Numbered from the stretch's first letter, positions 9,939 through 18,725 are shown. The stretch: DNA of 64,000 bases from Synechococcus sp. A10-1-5-1 (GCF_023115425.1 NZ_CP096032.1:558001-622000), one strand, 5' to 3'. A program made the numbers and translations. Notes: generated by a model not told the origin, from the letters alone.

Positions 9939-11668
9939 GAGCTGGCCTCCTGCAGGGCGGCTTGGAGATCGAGTTGTTGATCAGCAAGCTCGGAGAGCAC
10001 CAACCCCCTACCCGCAATCAACACGGTTAAGTGGCCGTGACAGCGATGAAGGACCCGTGTGAGTCCATCGATAAAAGCCTTCCCGTAGGAACAATCACTG
10101 AGATCAAGAAGCAGGAGGTGAGGATTACGAGTCAGAGCCGTCACCAGGTGCGCAAGGGCTTGAGCGTCACGCGAGAGGCCCGTTGGAAGCGCTCCACCCA
10201 TGGCTGTTCCATAGCCATGGGGCAAGGCACGAACCTGTTGGTCCAAGCCAGTCAGGAAGGACCAGAACAAGGCTTTTCGTCTCAGACGACTGGGCTGAAA
10301 ACAGGTGATGTTCTCCAGCAACGTCCCCTGGAAAAAAGCGCGGGATGGATCGACGTAAGCAATGTCATCCCGTAGCTGAACGCGTCGATAGGACGCGATC
10401 GGCTCACCATCCAGGCACAACTCAGGGTTGGGGCTGACCTGAATTAACTCCAAAAACAACTGCCGCACATCGACGCCAAAGCGCTGATCCCGAAGCAACA
10501 CCACAGACCCTTTCTTCGCCTCGACCAATGGAGAACCGTGCCGCGAAATCGTGAGCAGCCCCCCAGATGGAAGCTGCCTGCTGCCCCCACTACCCTCGAC
10601 AGGCAAGGCCATCAGTGCGTCGTATTCATCCCTCGAAAGGCTCAAGCGGTGATAGCTGTTCCATAGCCCCATCGCTTGCTGCCAAGGGGCGAGGATCTTG
10701 CCAAGCAACAGCAGAGCAGCAGCAAGGGCACCGACGAGTAGACGATCGTTCACGACCAACAGCGCCCCCCAGGTGACGCCAGCGGCGAAGGTGATCTGTC
10801 CCATCAAGGAACCAAAAGCCTGGTACTGCCCCGCGAAGGTGTTGTGCAGCATCCGGTCATAGGCCTGCTCTTCTTGGTAGCGCTCACTAGCCACCAAAAA
10901 CTGCGAACCAAGACCATTGGATTTGATCAAATCCATGGCATCGACCAACTTGTCTTGATACGTGCGGGTCTCAAGCTCGGTTTGGTCCCGACGTCGTGAG
11001 AGCCGCTCATAGTCCCGCGCGAAGGCCAGAGCGCGAAAGAGGTAGACAATGATCGCAAGAACAGCGATCACGCCAACGCTGCCAGCGATCAAGAACAAGA
11101 CGACCACAAACAGCAGCGAGAACACCAAATCAATGGCCGTGGTCAGCGCCTGCAAAGCACTCTCATCCCGCAGGAGGTTGATGCTGTTCAAACGCTGCAA
11201 ATGCCGGCCTGGAGATAGTGCCAAGAAATCCGGCAGTCCCAACTGCAAGAAATGGGACACAGCCTCGAGCCGTTTCTGATGCTCGACGCGAGCTCCATCA
11301 GCACCGGTCAACACCAGACGCACACTTTTGAGCCAGCCCCCCAAGATCATCAAGAGCACGACACCCACGCTCAAGACCACCAAGCTCGACATCGAGCCAG
11401 AGGGGAGGACTGAGGTGAAGACGATATTGATGTAAAGCGGGGAAGAAAGCTCGAGAATGTTGATCAGCACTGAAGCCACCAAGATGGGCTTGAGCTGGTA
11501 ATCCGACCACTGAACGTTTCGCAAGGACTGGAAGAAGCGATGGGACATCGCTTCTTCCAAGAGGTCAAATGCAGCATTCAGCGACTGTTTGCTGCGACGA
11601 ACCGATGCCGAGAGAACATGCCGGACGTTCTTGCGCGATAGGAACGCCTCATCAAGGCTCGAAACCAT
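9935..11668 (-). CDS. ABC transporter-like half subunit lacking Walker A (partner of the T1SS exporter)
   Basis: This 577-residue protein has an ABC exporter fold: about six membrane segments (60-340), then a nucleotide-binding-like domain (~365-577). The Walker A position reads LLRDQRFGVD (391-400), with no GxxGxGKS. The signature position is LPTGL (494-498). Walker B is HLLLLDLSD, with Leu523 instead of the catalytic Glu, and the H-loop has no His. It therefore probably cannot bind ATP by itself. It is the first gene of the minus-strand secretion operon and overlaps the next ABC gene by 4 nt. The most likely role is a non-catalytic partner in a heterodimeric exporter; a regulatory subunit is possible. 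Confidence 0.85.
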   Translation of the reverse strand: MVSSLDEAFLSRKNVRHVLSASVRRSKQSLNAAFDLLEEAMSHRFFQSLRNVQWSDYQLKPILVASVLINILELSSPLYINIVFTSVLPSGSMSSLVVLSVGVVLLMILGGWLKSVRLVLTGADGARVEHQKRLEAVSHFLQLGLPDFLALSPGRHLQRLNSINLLRDESALQALTTAIDLVFSLLFVVVLFLIAGSVGVIAVLAIIVYLFRALAFARDYERLSRRRDQTELETRTYQDKLVDAMDLIKSNGLGSQFLVASERYQEEQAYDRMLHNTFAGQYQAFGSLMGQITFAAGVTWGALLVVNDRLLVGALAAALLLLGKILAPWQQAMGLWNSYHRLSLSRDEYDALMALPVEGSGGSRQLPSGGLLTISRHGSPLVEAKKGSVVLLRDQRFGVDVRQLFLELIQVSPNPELCLDGEPIASYRRVQLRDDIAYVDPSRAFFQGTLLENITCFQPSRLRRKALFWSFLTGLDQQVRALPHGYGTAMGGALPTGLSRDAQALAHLVTALTRNPHLLLLDLSDCSYGKAFIDGLTRVLHRCHGHLTVLIAGRGLVLSELADQQLDLQAALQEASS

Positions 11669-11762
11669 GCGCCCTCAAAATTGCCTGAAGAAAAGATATG
11701 CAGCTCCAAGCCTGATGGAGGCCCCAGGGAAACTCTTAAGAAAGGGAGTCGTTTCGCGTCGC

Positions 11763-11772
11763 GTTTCGAAAC
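11763..11772. promoter_or_regulatory. palindrome in the divergent promoter region of the secretion operon
   Basis: The 193-nt space between the secretion operon (start 11668) and the divergent MshEN-like gene (start 11862) must hold both promoters. It contains the perfect palindrome GTTTCGAAAC at 11763-11772, preceded by a partial copy (GTTTCGCG) near 11752. This is a candidate operator; no regulator can be named. Confidence 0.25.
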
Positions 11773-11861
11773 ACAAGCATCAAGCACACCCCATCAACCG
11801 ACAGCAGGAATCGATCTGATTAGTCTTCGGTACAACCAAGCAAGGCTGCGAGGATTGGCTC

Positions 11862-12542
11862 GTGTTTCGTTTTCAATTATCCACTGAGCGCAATCAAGTG
11901 GAATTAATCGCCAATGGACAAGGACAGTCCATACCCTTTCAGGTGATCGGTCCAGCGACCGAGATGGCCTTTGTTGAGGAGTTAGTCGAACAGCACTTTG
12001 GCTCTTTGTGTGTGAAGCCAGGGGATCTACTGAGCTTTCTTCAAAACGACCCCTGGATTCAAGAAAGCTTTCAGAGCCCAACGGTGATCGAAGGAGAACT
12101 CGAAGAAGCCCTGCTCGATGACGAGGCTGCGAAAGACTTGTTTCAGACCAAGCCCCTTGGCCAAAAGTTGGTTGGTGCAGGAGTGATCGATCTGGACGAG
12201 CTCGAGCAAGTCCTGTTGGATTACCAACCCTTTGCCGCGAACCAGCGTTTGGGTGAATTCCTGAGGCTGAATCTCAAGGTCTCTGGGCCGATGCTGGAAT
12301 TACTGATCAATCCGTCGCTCTATGCCGATCGAGGCTTCAATGACCAGCGCCTCGGAGAGCGACTGAAGGACCTAGAGCTCATCAGCGAGACCACACTCAA
12401 TCAAGCCCTGGCCGACCAGCGGATGAATGGCAAGCGGCTTGGAGAGATCCTGGCGAGCCAAGGGGTGATTTCAGAGCAAACGGCCAAGTTCTTTAGTGAG
12501 GCTCAACTCACGCCAGCCGGCGAGATTGAATTCGCGAGTTAG
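11862..12542 (+). CDS. MshEN-like (putative c-di-GMP receptor) protein without ATPase domain
   Basis: Start GTG 11862 is preceded by a good site (GAGGA). The protein has 226 residues. The first 90 are unrecognised. The rest carries four copies of the MshEN pattern RLGxxLxxxxxIxxxxLxxALxxQ. Two are near-perfect 24-mers, RLGERLKDLELISETTLNQA...Q (163-186) and RLGEILASQGVISEQTAKFF...Q (192-215), separated by the 5-residue spacer typical of the domain. An earlier, more degenerate pair starts near 98 and 129. MshEN domains at the N-terminus of MshE/GspE-type ATPases bind c-di-GMP. Here there is no ATPase, so it may be a stand-alone sensor. It is divergent from the adhesin exporter and near two c-di-GMP enzymes. 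The assignment is by motif reading only. Confidence 0.6.
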   Translation: MFRFQLSTERNQVELIANGQGQSIPFQVIGPATEMAFVEELVEQHFGSLCVKPGDLLSFLQNDPWIQESFQSPTVIEGELEEALLDDEAAKDLFQTKPLGQKLVGAGVIDLDELEQVLLDYQPFAANQRLGEFLRLNLKVSGPMLELLINPSLYADRGFNDQRLGERLKDLELISETTLNQALADQRMNGKRLGEILASQGVISEQTAKFFSEAQLTPAGEIEFAS

Positions 12543-13372
12543 GCCCAAAGCGCATCCGCCATGCGTGCCACCTGGACAATGGCCGCTCCATCGTGAACAC
12601 GCACCACATCCACACCAGCCGCGACGCAACGGGCGACGACAGCTGCTGTACCCCAGAGTCGGGCCTTAGGGCGGGGCTCATCCAACACAGCTCCGATAAA
12701 CCGCTTGCGCGAAGGCCCCACGAGAAGCGGGATGCCATCGACCTTGAGCTGCTCAAGTCCCTGGAGCAGCTCAAGGTTTTGCTCGGTGGTTTTGGCAAAC
12801 CCCAAGCCCGGGTCCCAAATCAAGCGCTCCGGGCGAACACCCGCAGCAAGAGCGCGCTCGGTGGCATGCCGCAGCTCCCTGAGAACGCCAGCAATCACTC
12901 CTTCAGGGCCGTAGTCCGTCAACGAATCCATGGAATGGCTGTCGCCTCGGGAATGCATCAGCACATAGGGGCAGTCCGCTGCAGCGACAACAGCCAACAA
13001 ATCGGGATCCCGAACGCCGCCGCTGATGTCGTTGATCCAATCCGCACCAGCTTCAATGGCCCGCTGGGCGACACAGGCCCGATAGGTGTCCACCGAGATC
13101 AGCGGCTGACCCAATCCCGGCGGGAAGGCTGATCGAATCGTCTGGAGACTTGGAAGGAGGCGATTGAGCTCCTCTACACCGCCGACATCCTCAGCACCGG
13201 GACGGGTGCTTTGCGCGCCAAGGTCCAAGATCCCCACCCCTGCTTTGACCAGCTTCCTGGCCTGCCTCAAAGCCTGGTCTGGAGAGCGAAAGCGACCTCC
13301 ATCGCTGAAGGAATCAGGAGTGAGATTGATCACCCCCATTACCTGGGTTGGCTGGCCCAAGGCCCTGGCCAT
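12539..13372 (-). CDS. folP: dihydropteroate synthase
   Basis: This enzyme joins 6-hydroxymethyl-dihydropterin pyrophosphate to p-aminobenzoate in folate synthesis. The 277-residue protein has the family landmarks in order: GVINLTPDSFSDGG near residue 13, DLGAQSTRPGA near 50, the DINDISGG region, and GPSRKRFIG near 213 that binds the phosphate of the pterin substrate. Length is normal. Its ATG overlaps the tpiA stop by one base (TGATG at 13372), so the two are translationally coupled. The 3' end overlaps the end of the convergent MshEN-like gene by 4 nt. Confidence 0.96.
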   Translation of the reverse strand: MARALGQPTQVMGVINLTPDSFSDGGRFRSPDQALRQARKLVKAGVGILDLGAQSTRPGAEDVGGVEELNRLLPSLQTIRSAFPPGLGQPLISVDTYRACVAQRAIEAGADWINDISGGVRDPDLLAVVAAADCPYVLMHSRGDSHSMDSLTDYGPEGVIAGVLRELRHATERALAAGVRPERLIWDPGLGFAKTTEQNLELLQGLEQLKVDGIPLLVGPSRKRFIGAVLDEPRPKARLWGTAAVVARCVAAGVDVVRVHDGAAIVQVARMADALWA

Positions 13373-14112
13373 CAGACCGGCTGGTAGTTCGCAATGCGAG
13401 CAAAGCCCTCTGGATCCAGGGAAGCCCCACCCACGAGAACACCGTCGATATCGCTCTGGGCCATCAACTGGTCAATCGTTCCTGGATTCACAGAACCGCC
13501 GTACTGCACCACCACGTCGGAATAACCAACCCACTCTCGAATCAGACCGCAGATCCGATTGGCTTCAGCAGCTTCACAGGTTTTACCCGTGCCGATGGCC
13601 CAAATCGGTTCGTAGGCAATGATCAATCGGCTGGGATCCAAGCCATCCACCCCTTGCTGCACCTGGCGGCGGATCACCTTCTCTGCTTCCCCTGCCTCCC
13701 GCTGCGAATCGCTCTCGCCAACGCACAGGATCGGGGTGATGGTGTGCTTCTGGGCACTTCGGGCCCGAAGATTGATCTGCTCGTCGGTCTCGCTGTAGTA
13801 CTTGCGTGGCTCACTGTGGCCAACGATGGCGTGACTCACTCCATGCTCGAGGAGCATTCCGGCAGAGACCATCCCCGTAAAGGCCCCCTTCTCTTGCCAG
13901 TGGATGTTCTGAGCCGCAATCCGAATCCCACTGCCCGCAAGGGAACTGCTCAAGCTGGCTATGGCCGTAAAAGGAGGGGCCAAAACCACCTCACGATCGC
14001 TAGGGAGGCCGGCCACCAGAGGCTTGAAGCTCTCAGCAAAGGCCTGCGCCTCAGCGCAGGTCATGTGCATCTTCCAATTGCCCGCGATGACAGCCTTCCG
14101 CACTGCGTTCAT
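13372..14112 (-). CDS. tpiA: triosephosphate isomerase
   Basis: It interconverts glyceraldehyde 3-phosphate and dihydroxyacetone phosphate in glycolysis and the Calvin cycle. The 246-residue protein shows the catalytic Lys in AGNWKMH, the catalytic His in [13 protein letters not shown], the catalytic Glu and flexible loop in [12 protein letters not shown], and the phosphate-gripping YGGSVNPG. Length is standard. It is followed directly by folP with a one-base overlap; upstream is the S4-domain gene, 36 nt away on the same strand. Confidence 0.98.
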   Translation of the reverse strand: MNAVRKAVIAGNWKMHMTCAEAQAFAESFKPLVAGLPSDREVVLAPPFTAIASLSSSLAGSGIRIAAQNIHWQEKGAFTGMVSAGMLLEHGVSHAIVGHSEPRKYYSETDEQINLRARSAQKHTITPILCVGESDSQREAGEAEKVIRRQVQQGVDGLDPSRLIIAYEPIWAIGTGKTCEAAEANRICGLIREWVGYSDVVVQYGGSVNPGTIDQLMAQSDIDGVLVGGASLDPEGFARIANYQPV

Positions 14113-14148
14113 AGGTCGACTAACGATCCAACCTAAGGTCTGGGGACC

Positions 14149-14373
14149 TCAGCGAAGGTCGAGCTGCTGAGGTACGAGAACTGTCTCTCCAGCGAGCTCG
14201 ATCCGGTCACCGGCTTTCAGCTTCCGACCACGCTGGGTCTCCTGGAAGCCATTGACCCGGACCTCCCCGCCTTGAATGCGCTGCTTGGCTTCACCACCTG
14301 TGAAGACCAAGCCTTGCCATTTCAGAAATTGATCCAAGCGAATGGGCTCGGAAGTCCCCAGGGGTGTGCTCAC
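14149..14373 (-). CDS. small S4-domain RNA-binding protein
   Basis: This 74-residue protein consists of one S4 domain: IRLDQFLKWQGLVFTGGEAK, then the loop IQGGEVRVNG, then a Lys/Arg-rich strand (RGRKLKAGDRIEL). It resembles the YbcJ/RlbA-like stand-alone S4 proteins associated with rRNA or ribosome handling. It lies 10 nt after the GGDEF gene and 36 nt before tpiA on the same strand. The exact RNA target cannot be read from sequence. Confidence 0.85.
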   Translation of the reverse strand: MSTPLGTSEPIRLDQFLKWQGLVFTGGEAKQRIQGGEVRVNGFQETQRGRKLKAGDRIELAGETVLVPQQLDLR

Positions 14374-14382
14374 GCTGTCAAC

Positions 14383-15636
14383 TCATGCCAATTGCATTGT
14401 CCAACCCTGAGTTCCCGCCTCGTTCGGTGGAACCAGGCTGTTCCCACCATTGCCTTTAGCCGTATAGAGACCCACGTCTGCAGCAGCCAAGAGCTCATCG
14501 ATGTTGCAGGCCTGAGCCAATCGTGAATCCGCCATGCCAATCGACAACGTGAAATGCACAAGAGACCCGTCATTCATCCGCCAGGAACGTGCTGCAACCT
14601 GACAGCGCAAGGACTCCAGAACAGCAGCAGCTTCCGCAGCGGACTCCAGCATCAGGACACCAAATTCATCGCCTCCGAGGCGGCCAATCAGATCGCCAGA
14701 AGGAATCACATCACGAAAGAGGGCGGATAACTGAGTGATCACTTCGTCCCCAGCAGGATGACCATAGGTATCATTAATCGACTTAAAACGATCGATATCA
14801 ATCAAAGCGACAACACACAGGCACTGATTCTGCTTGAACTCTCCAATCCGCTGGGCAGCCATCTCAAAAAAAGAACGTCGATTAAAAACCCCAGACAAAC
14901 AATCAACTTGAGCCAATCCCAATAACTCTGGCAAAAGGCGGCGACGCAAAAAGAACACCAGCGCCGTTTCCGTGAGAAAGAGTGGTGCAAAACCTGCAAC
15001 AAAAACGAGCGCAACCCAACGGGACCACCGCTGAGTCACGGGAGAGAGATCAAGCTCGATTACCAATAGCCCGCGGTTACCCAGATCAGGCCGCCCCTCA
15101 ATCGCTAAGGGAGTCGGAGCAAAGTGGACCAGTCGCTGGCTGCCGAAGGCAGGAATGAATCCTTGAAACTGATTCACTGGTTGAACAGAATGGCAAGCGG
15201 CAGCCACATCGCTTGGACGAAGGCAAGTCAACACGTCACTCGGGATTCTCCCCAGCCTTTTCCACCAGCTGAGGCCAAAGACTGAACGACCCAGCATCGT
15301 ATTGTCGTTCGCCGCAATGACTCTTCCACCTGGACCTAGAAGAACAACCGATTGCAAATCTCTTGAAGCGGCTTTGAGCTGGAGTTCCCGCTGGACCTGC
15401 TCGACAGGTTGATAACTGGTGACACTAGTGACAAGATCGTACTCAATGGATCGTGCCTGGCGTTCTGCCTCGCTCATAGCGGCTTGCACAACCAGAAATC
15501 CGCTAACCCCAACCAAGAGGCAAGAACCCAAAGCGGTTACGACCAGTGACAGGAAGATCAGTTCCTGATTCACCCGTTGATGCAGAAGCCCCTTGGTTGA
15601 TGAAACAAGTCGTTGTGCTGATCTGAGATGACTCAT
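14383..15636 (-). CDS. membrane diguanylate cyclase (GGDEF) with periplasmic sensor domain
   Basis: This 417-residue protein makes c-di-GMP from two GTP. The first membrane helix is at ~27-52, a periplasmic domain of ~150 residues follows, the second helix is at ~207-230, and the GGDEF domain covers ~240-410. The catalytic motif is intact (RLGGDEFGVL, GGDEF at 321-325), and the Mg/GTP motif ALIDIDRFKSIND is present. The RxxD inhibitory site expected five residues before GGDEF is absent (PSGD), so product feedback by the usual I-site is unlikely. It overlaps the upstream binding-protein gene by ATGA (15633-15636). That gene probably supplies the ligand signal to the periplasmic domain. Confidence 0.93.
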   Translation of the reverse strand: MSHLRSAQRLVSSTKGLLHQRVNQELIFLSLVVTALGSCLLVGVSGFLVVQAAMSEAERQARSIEYDLVTSVTSYQPVEQVQRELQLKAASRDLQSVVLLGPGGRVIAANDNTMLGRSVFGLSWWKRLGRIPSDVLTCLRPSDVAAACHSVQPVNQFQGFIPAFGSQRLVHFAPTPLAIEGRPDLGNRGLLVIELDLSPVTQRWSRWVALVFVAGFAPLFLTETALVFFLRRRLLPELLGLAQVDCLSGVFNRRSFFEMAAQRIGEFKQNQCLCVVALIDIDRFKSINDTYGHPAGDEVITQLSALFRDVIPSGDLIGRLGGDEFGVLMLESAAEAAAVLESLRCQVAARSWRMNDGSLVHFTLSIGMADSRLAQACNIDELLAAADVGLYTAKGNGGNSLVPPNEAGTQGWTMQLA

Positions 15637-16604
15637 TGTGCCGCTTCAACATACGTAGACGTCACCGTCGGTGTGATCGTCCCCCGGGGAATGAGCTGCA
15701 GTTTCTCTTGCAAGTCACGCACCGCTTTAATGTTGCGAGCGACGTGTCCTTCAGGCTGCAGCATTTCAACCTGATCGGACAAACTGAAATAACGCAAACC
15801 TTGTTCCGCTGCTCGGAACTCATCGACGGTCAGGCGTTCCCGTTCAGCCAGAAGTGGGAGGGCGCTCTGAGGTCGTAGCCTGGCTTCGGTGTGGGCAGCA
15901 GACCAGGACCTCAATAGGGCAACAACGATATTTTGATTTAATCTAAGAAAGTTTTTTTCAACCACAAAAACAGTCAAGACCTCACCTGGAATGACTGCAC
16001 TATTGAAGAGTGGGCGAAAGGCAGCACCTCGCAAAGTAACGCTGCTAGAGGGAGAGGGAAGGACCGCTGCATCGACAGAGCCAGTGAACAAGGCTTTTGG
16101 CATCAACCCAAGTGCCATCTTGCGCATCTTGATCTCACTGAGCGATAAACCATGAAGCTGTAGTGCCCGACCGAGGACAAACGGCCCAAAGTTGGAGTGC
16201 GAAACGGCAATCGACTTGCCCTTCAGATCTCGAATTGACCGGAGTGACGGAACAGAAATGATCTGATCAGCCCCAACTGACTCATCCAGAACCAAGACAA
16301 CAACCGGACATCGCTCAGGCACTCGAGCACAAAGTTCAACCAACTCGATAGTGGTTAATTGTGCTATCGGAAGCTCTGCCCTGAGATAAGCATGAACAAT
16401 GGATTGAGGATCTGGATACTGCCGAGGAAAGATCTCAATACCCTCGACCCGATCAAACCCCAACTCGCGAGCCAAATAGAAGTACTCATAGCCAGGCCAA
16501 CTCGAGACAGGAACATCAATGGAGGGACGACGTGAAGCGCAAGACCCAACGAACCAGACAAGGCAGGCAGCCAGCAGTAGGCCAGGAAGGGATCTCCGAG
16601 ACAT
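15633..16604 (-). CDS. periplasmic substrate-binding-like lipoprotein coupled to the GGDEF gene
   Basis: This 323-residue protein begins with a lipoprotein signal (LLLAACLVWFVGSC, lipobox Cys near 22). The body resembles type II periplasmic binding proteins of the NMT1/TauA/SsuA class: PVSSWPGYEYFYLARELGF, LKGKSIAVSHSNFGPFVLGR, GSVDAAVLPSP. No ABC permease or ATPase accompanies it. Instead its stop overlaps the start of the diguanylate cyclase gene by 4 nt. This arrangement suggests a ligand sensor that signals through the cyclase rather than a transporter component. The ligand is unknown; nitrate, sulfonate, thiamine-precursor or anion-like ligands are typical of the wider class. Confidence 0.8.
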   Translation of the reverse strand: MSRRSLPGLLLAACLVWFVGSCASRRPSIDVPVSSWPGYEYFYLARELGFDRVEGIEIFPRQYPDPQSIVHAYLRAELPIAQLTTIELVELCARVPERCPVVVLVLDESVGADQIISVPSLRSIRDLKGKSIAVSHSNFGPFVLGRALQLHGLSLSEIKMRKMALGLMPKALFTGSVDAAVLPSPSSSVTLRGAAFRPLFNSAVIPGEVLTVFVVEKNFLRLNQNIVVALLRSWSAAHTEARLRPQSALPLLAERERLTVDEFRAAEQGLRYFSLSDQVEMLQPEGHVARNIKAVRDLQEKLQLIPRGTITPTVTSTYVEAAQ

Positions 16605-16761
16605 CCAGGGGGGCAGCCTGAGGCCAAGTTCAACCTATTGGCCAACCCTGAGGAAAAAGCCTTTCACTCGAAGCAGATCTCACTCAGATCTGTGACTAGG
16701 GTTGAGCTGAAGAGTTGGTTCGTCGTGCCTTCTGTCCAGAGCAGTCAGTGATCCAGAGGCC

Positions 16762-18480
16762 ATGCTTCAGCTGCTACTGGATGCCGAGTACCACCTCAAA
16801 CTTGGCTGCTGGCTCCAGAAGCATGGTGGCAATGGGTCGATGCTCTGGTCGCCGCAGCTCTGTCAGCTTCTTCGCTCGGAGGAAGGAAGCGGGCAGACCA
16901 TGGACCAGTTACTCGATGTCGTTGCCAAAGAAGATCGAGAGCGAGTCCGAACGGAACTCCAGCAATCACAATTGAGCGGACAAGCCACTCGAATCGAGCA
17001 TCGTCTTCGATTGAAGAATGGTAATGAGTGCTTTGTGGATCATCGCTGCTTTACAAGCTTCGACAACGAAGGGCACCCCCTCTACTCCATCGGGACCATA
17101 CAGGAGTACCCAGAGCTTCAGAGCACTAAAGGCGAAAGATACGAGCCCATCCAAAGAGACAGACTCACACATTTACCCAATCGAGCAGCAACAGAGATCT
17201 ACATCAGTGACCTCATCAGTGGAGCCAGGAAAAGCACCACGATCACAGTCACCTGCCTAGATATCGATCATTTCGAAGAGATCAATGACACTTTTGGAAT
17301 CTCAAATGGGAACAGACTCTTAGTCTGGCTAGCGAGACATCTTCGCGATCAGATCGCCCCCAAAGACTGGCTTGCAAGGTTCGACAGCGACAGCTTTGTC
17401 ATCATTCAGACAGACGTAGTCAAGAGCACTAAGGACGCCATCCAGCATGGCAAACGCTTACAGGAGAGTCTTCGAACAGCCTCGAGGAGCCTAGAAAGAT
17501 TGCCATCCATACACCTCAGTGCCTGCGTTGGAATCAGCACCTGGCCTGGCATCACGACAGCCGATGACGATCCGATTAAAGCCGCCAGAACAGCTCTTGC
17601 TGCTGCTCAAAGACGCGGCCAAGGGAAAGTTCAGGTGTACTCAGAATCTCTCAGCACGTCGATTCGCGAGGCCCTCGACCTCGAGCAAAAACTCTCGAGG
17701 GCCATAGAAAGAAATGAACTCAAACTTCACTATCAGCTGCAGTTTGATCACAACGGCAGCCTCATGGGAGCAGAAGCACTGCTTCGCTGGGACCGCCAAG
17801 GGGAAGCGTTTATTCCGTGCACAAGATTTATCCCCATCGCCGAACAGAGTGGATTAATCGAAGGCATTGGAAGCTGGACTTTAAAAACAGCAGTTCACCA
17901 ATTCGCCGAGCTGGAGCGCAACAACATCCACATTCCAAAACTATCAATCAACGTTTCAGCCGAACAACTCAATCCCGATGCAGACCCGCTCGATGAGTTA
18001 ATAGCCGATATCTGTCAGCAGGAGCGTCTTTCACCCAATCGTCTCGAGCTGGAACTCACAGAAACTGCACTACTCAAAAATCCGAATGACGCAGCAATGC
18101 GCCTTCAAAGACTTCAAAAGCTGGGGGTTTGTCTTTGGGTTGACGATTTTGGTACGGGATTTTCCAATCTGAAAACGTTGCAGAGGCTGCCACTCAAGGG
18201 ATTCAAAATTGACAAGGGCTTTGTCACAGATATGGGGCGAGACCCTAATGACTATGCGATTGTTCGAGCCACAACCCAACTCGCCCACGGACTCGGATTG
18301 AAATCCCTAGCCGAAGGAGTTGAGACGATCCAACAACTCCAGCAACTCAAGCGACTGGGATGTGATGGCTTTCAGGGCTTTCTTTTGGCAAAGCCGAAGA
18401 GTGCCGAAGAGACAGCTAGAGAGCTCAACGACCTGCTTAGCCATGCGAAGCGACTGTGCATGGGCACCGAGCCTGGATGA
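16762..18480 (+). CDS. PAS-GGDEF(degenerate)-EAL protein, probable c-di-GMP phosphodiesterase
   Basis: The 572-residue cytoplasmic protein has a PAS-like sensor (~10-115), a GGDEF domain (~130-295) and an EAL domain (~305-560). The GGDEF motif reads DSDSF (208-212), so cyclase activity is probably lost, although the domain might still bind GTP as a regulator. The EAL side keeps the catalytic set: AEALLRW (EAL 338-340), NVSAEQL, ELTETAL, DDFGTGF (461-467), KIDKGFV and EGVET. It should hydrolyse c-di-GMP to pGpG. It is divergent from the binding-protein/cyclase operon, with 157 nt between them. The opposed activities suggest local tuning of c-di-GMP. Confidence 0.92.
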   Translation: MLQLLLDAEYHLKLGCWLQKHGGNGSMLWSPQLCQLLRSEEGSGQTMDQLLDVVAKEDRERVRTELQQSQLSGQATRIEHRLRLKNGNECFVDHRCFTSFDNEGHPLYSIGTIQEYPELQSTKGERYEPIQRDRLTHLPNRAATEIYISDLISGARKSTTITVTCLDIDHFEEINDTFGISNGNRLLVWLARHLRDQIAPKDWLARFDSDSFVIIQTDVVKSTKDAIQHGKRLQESLRTASRSLERLPSIHLSACVGISTWPGITTADDDPIKAARTALAAAQRRGQGKVQVYSESLSTSIREALDLEQKLSRAIERNELKLHYQLQFDHNGSLMGAEALLRWDRQGEAFIPCTRFIPIAEQSGLIEGIGSWTLKTAVHQFAELERNNIHIPKLSINVSAEQLNPDADPLDELIADICQQERLSPNRLELELTETALLKNPNDAAMRLQRLQKLGVCLWVDDFGTGFSNLKTLQRLPLKGFKIDKGFVTDMGRDPNDYAIVRATTQLAHGLGLKSLAEGVETIQQLQQLKRLGCDGFQGFLLAKPKSAEETARELNDLLSHAKRLCMGTEPG

Positions 18481-18506
18481 GTGGACCTAGCCAGATCAAG
18501 CGCCAA

Positions 18507-18725
18507 TCAGACAAGGCCGTACGCCAGCAGCTCGACCAGCTTGCGTCGACACAGCGTGCGTGGACCTTTCCCTAAACGACCAGCGACTCTTTCTTCCAGC
18601 GGCAGTCGTTTCAAAAAGCGCTGATAGCTTGCCTCGATGCTTGCTCCCTCATCGGCCGGCTTCCGGCGTCTGCTGCCGCTGCTGAAGCCCCACCGCCCCG
18701 CACTCATTGCCGGTGGGGCTTGCAT
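18507..18725 (-). CDS. possible small protein, unknown
   Basis: The frame encodes up to 72 residues and ends in a basic, protein-like stretch (RFLKRLPLEERVAGRLGKGP, then RRKLVELLAYGLV). Its first third overlaps the start of the MsbA-like gene on the other strand, and no convincing start lies outside the overlap. I do not recognise it. The amino-acid pattern of the last 45 residues is the only reason to keep it. Confidence 0.3.
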   Translation of the reverse strand: MQAPPAMSAGRWGFSSGSRRRKPADEGASIEASYQRFLKRLPLEERVAGRLGKGPRTLCRRKLVELLAYGLV

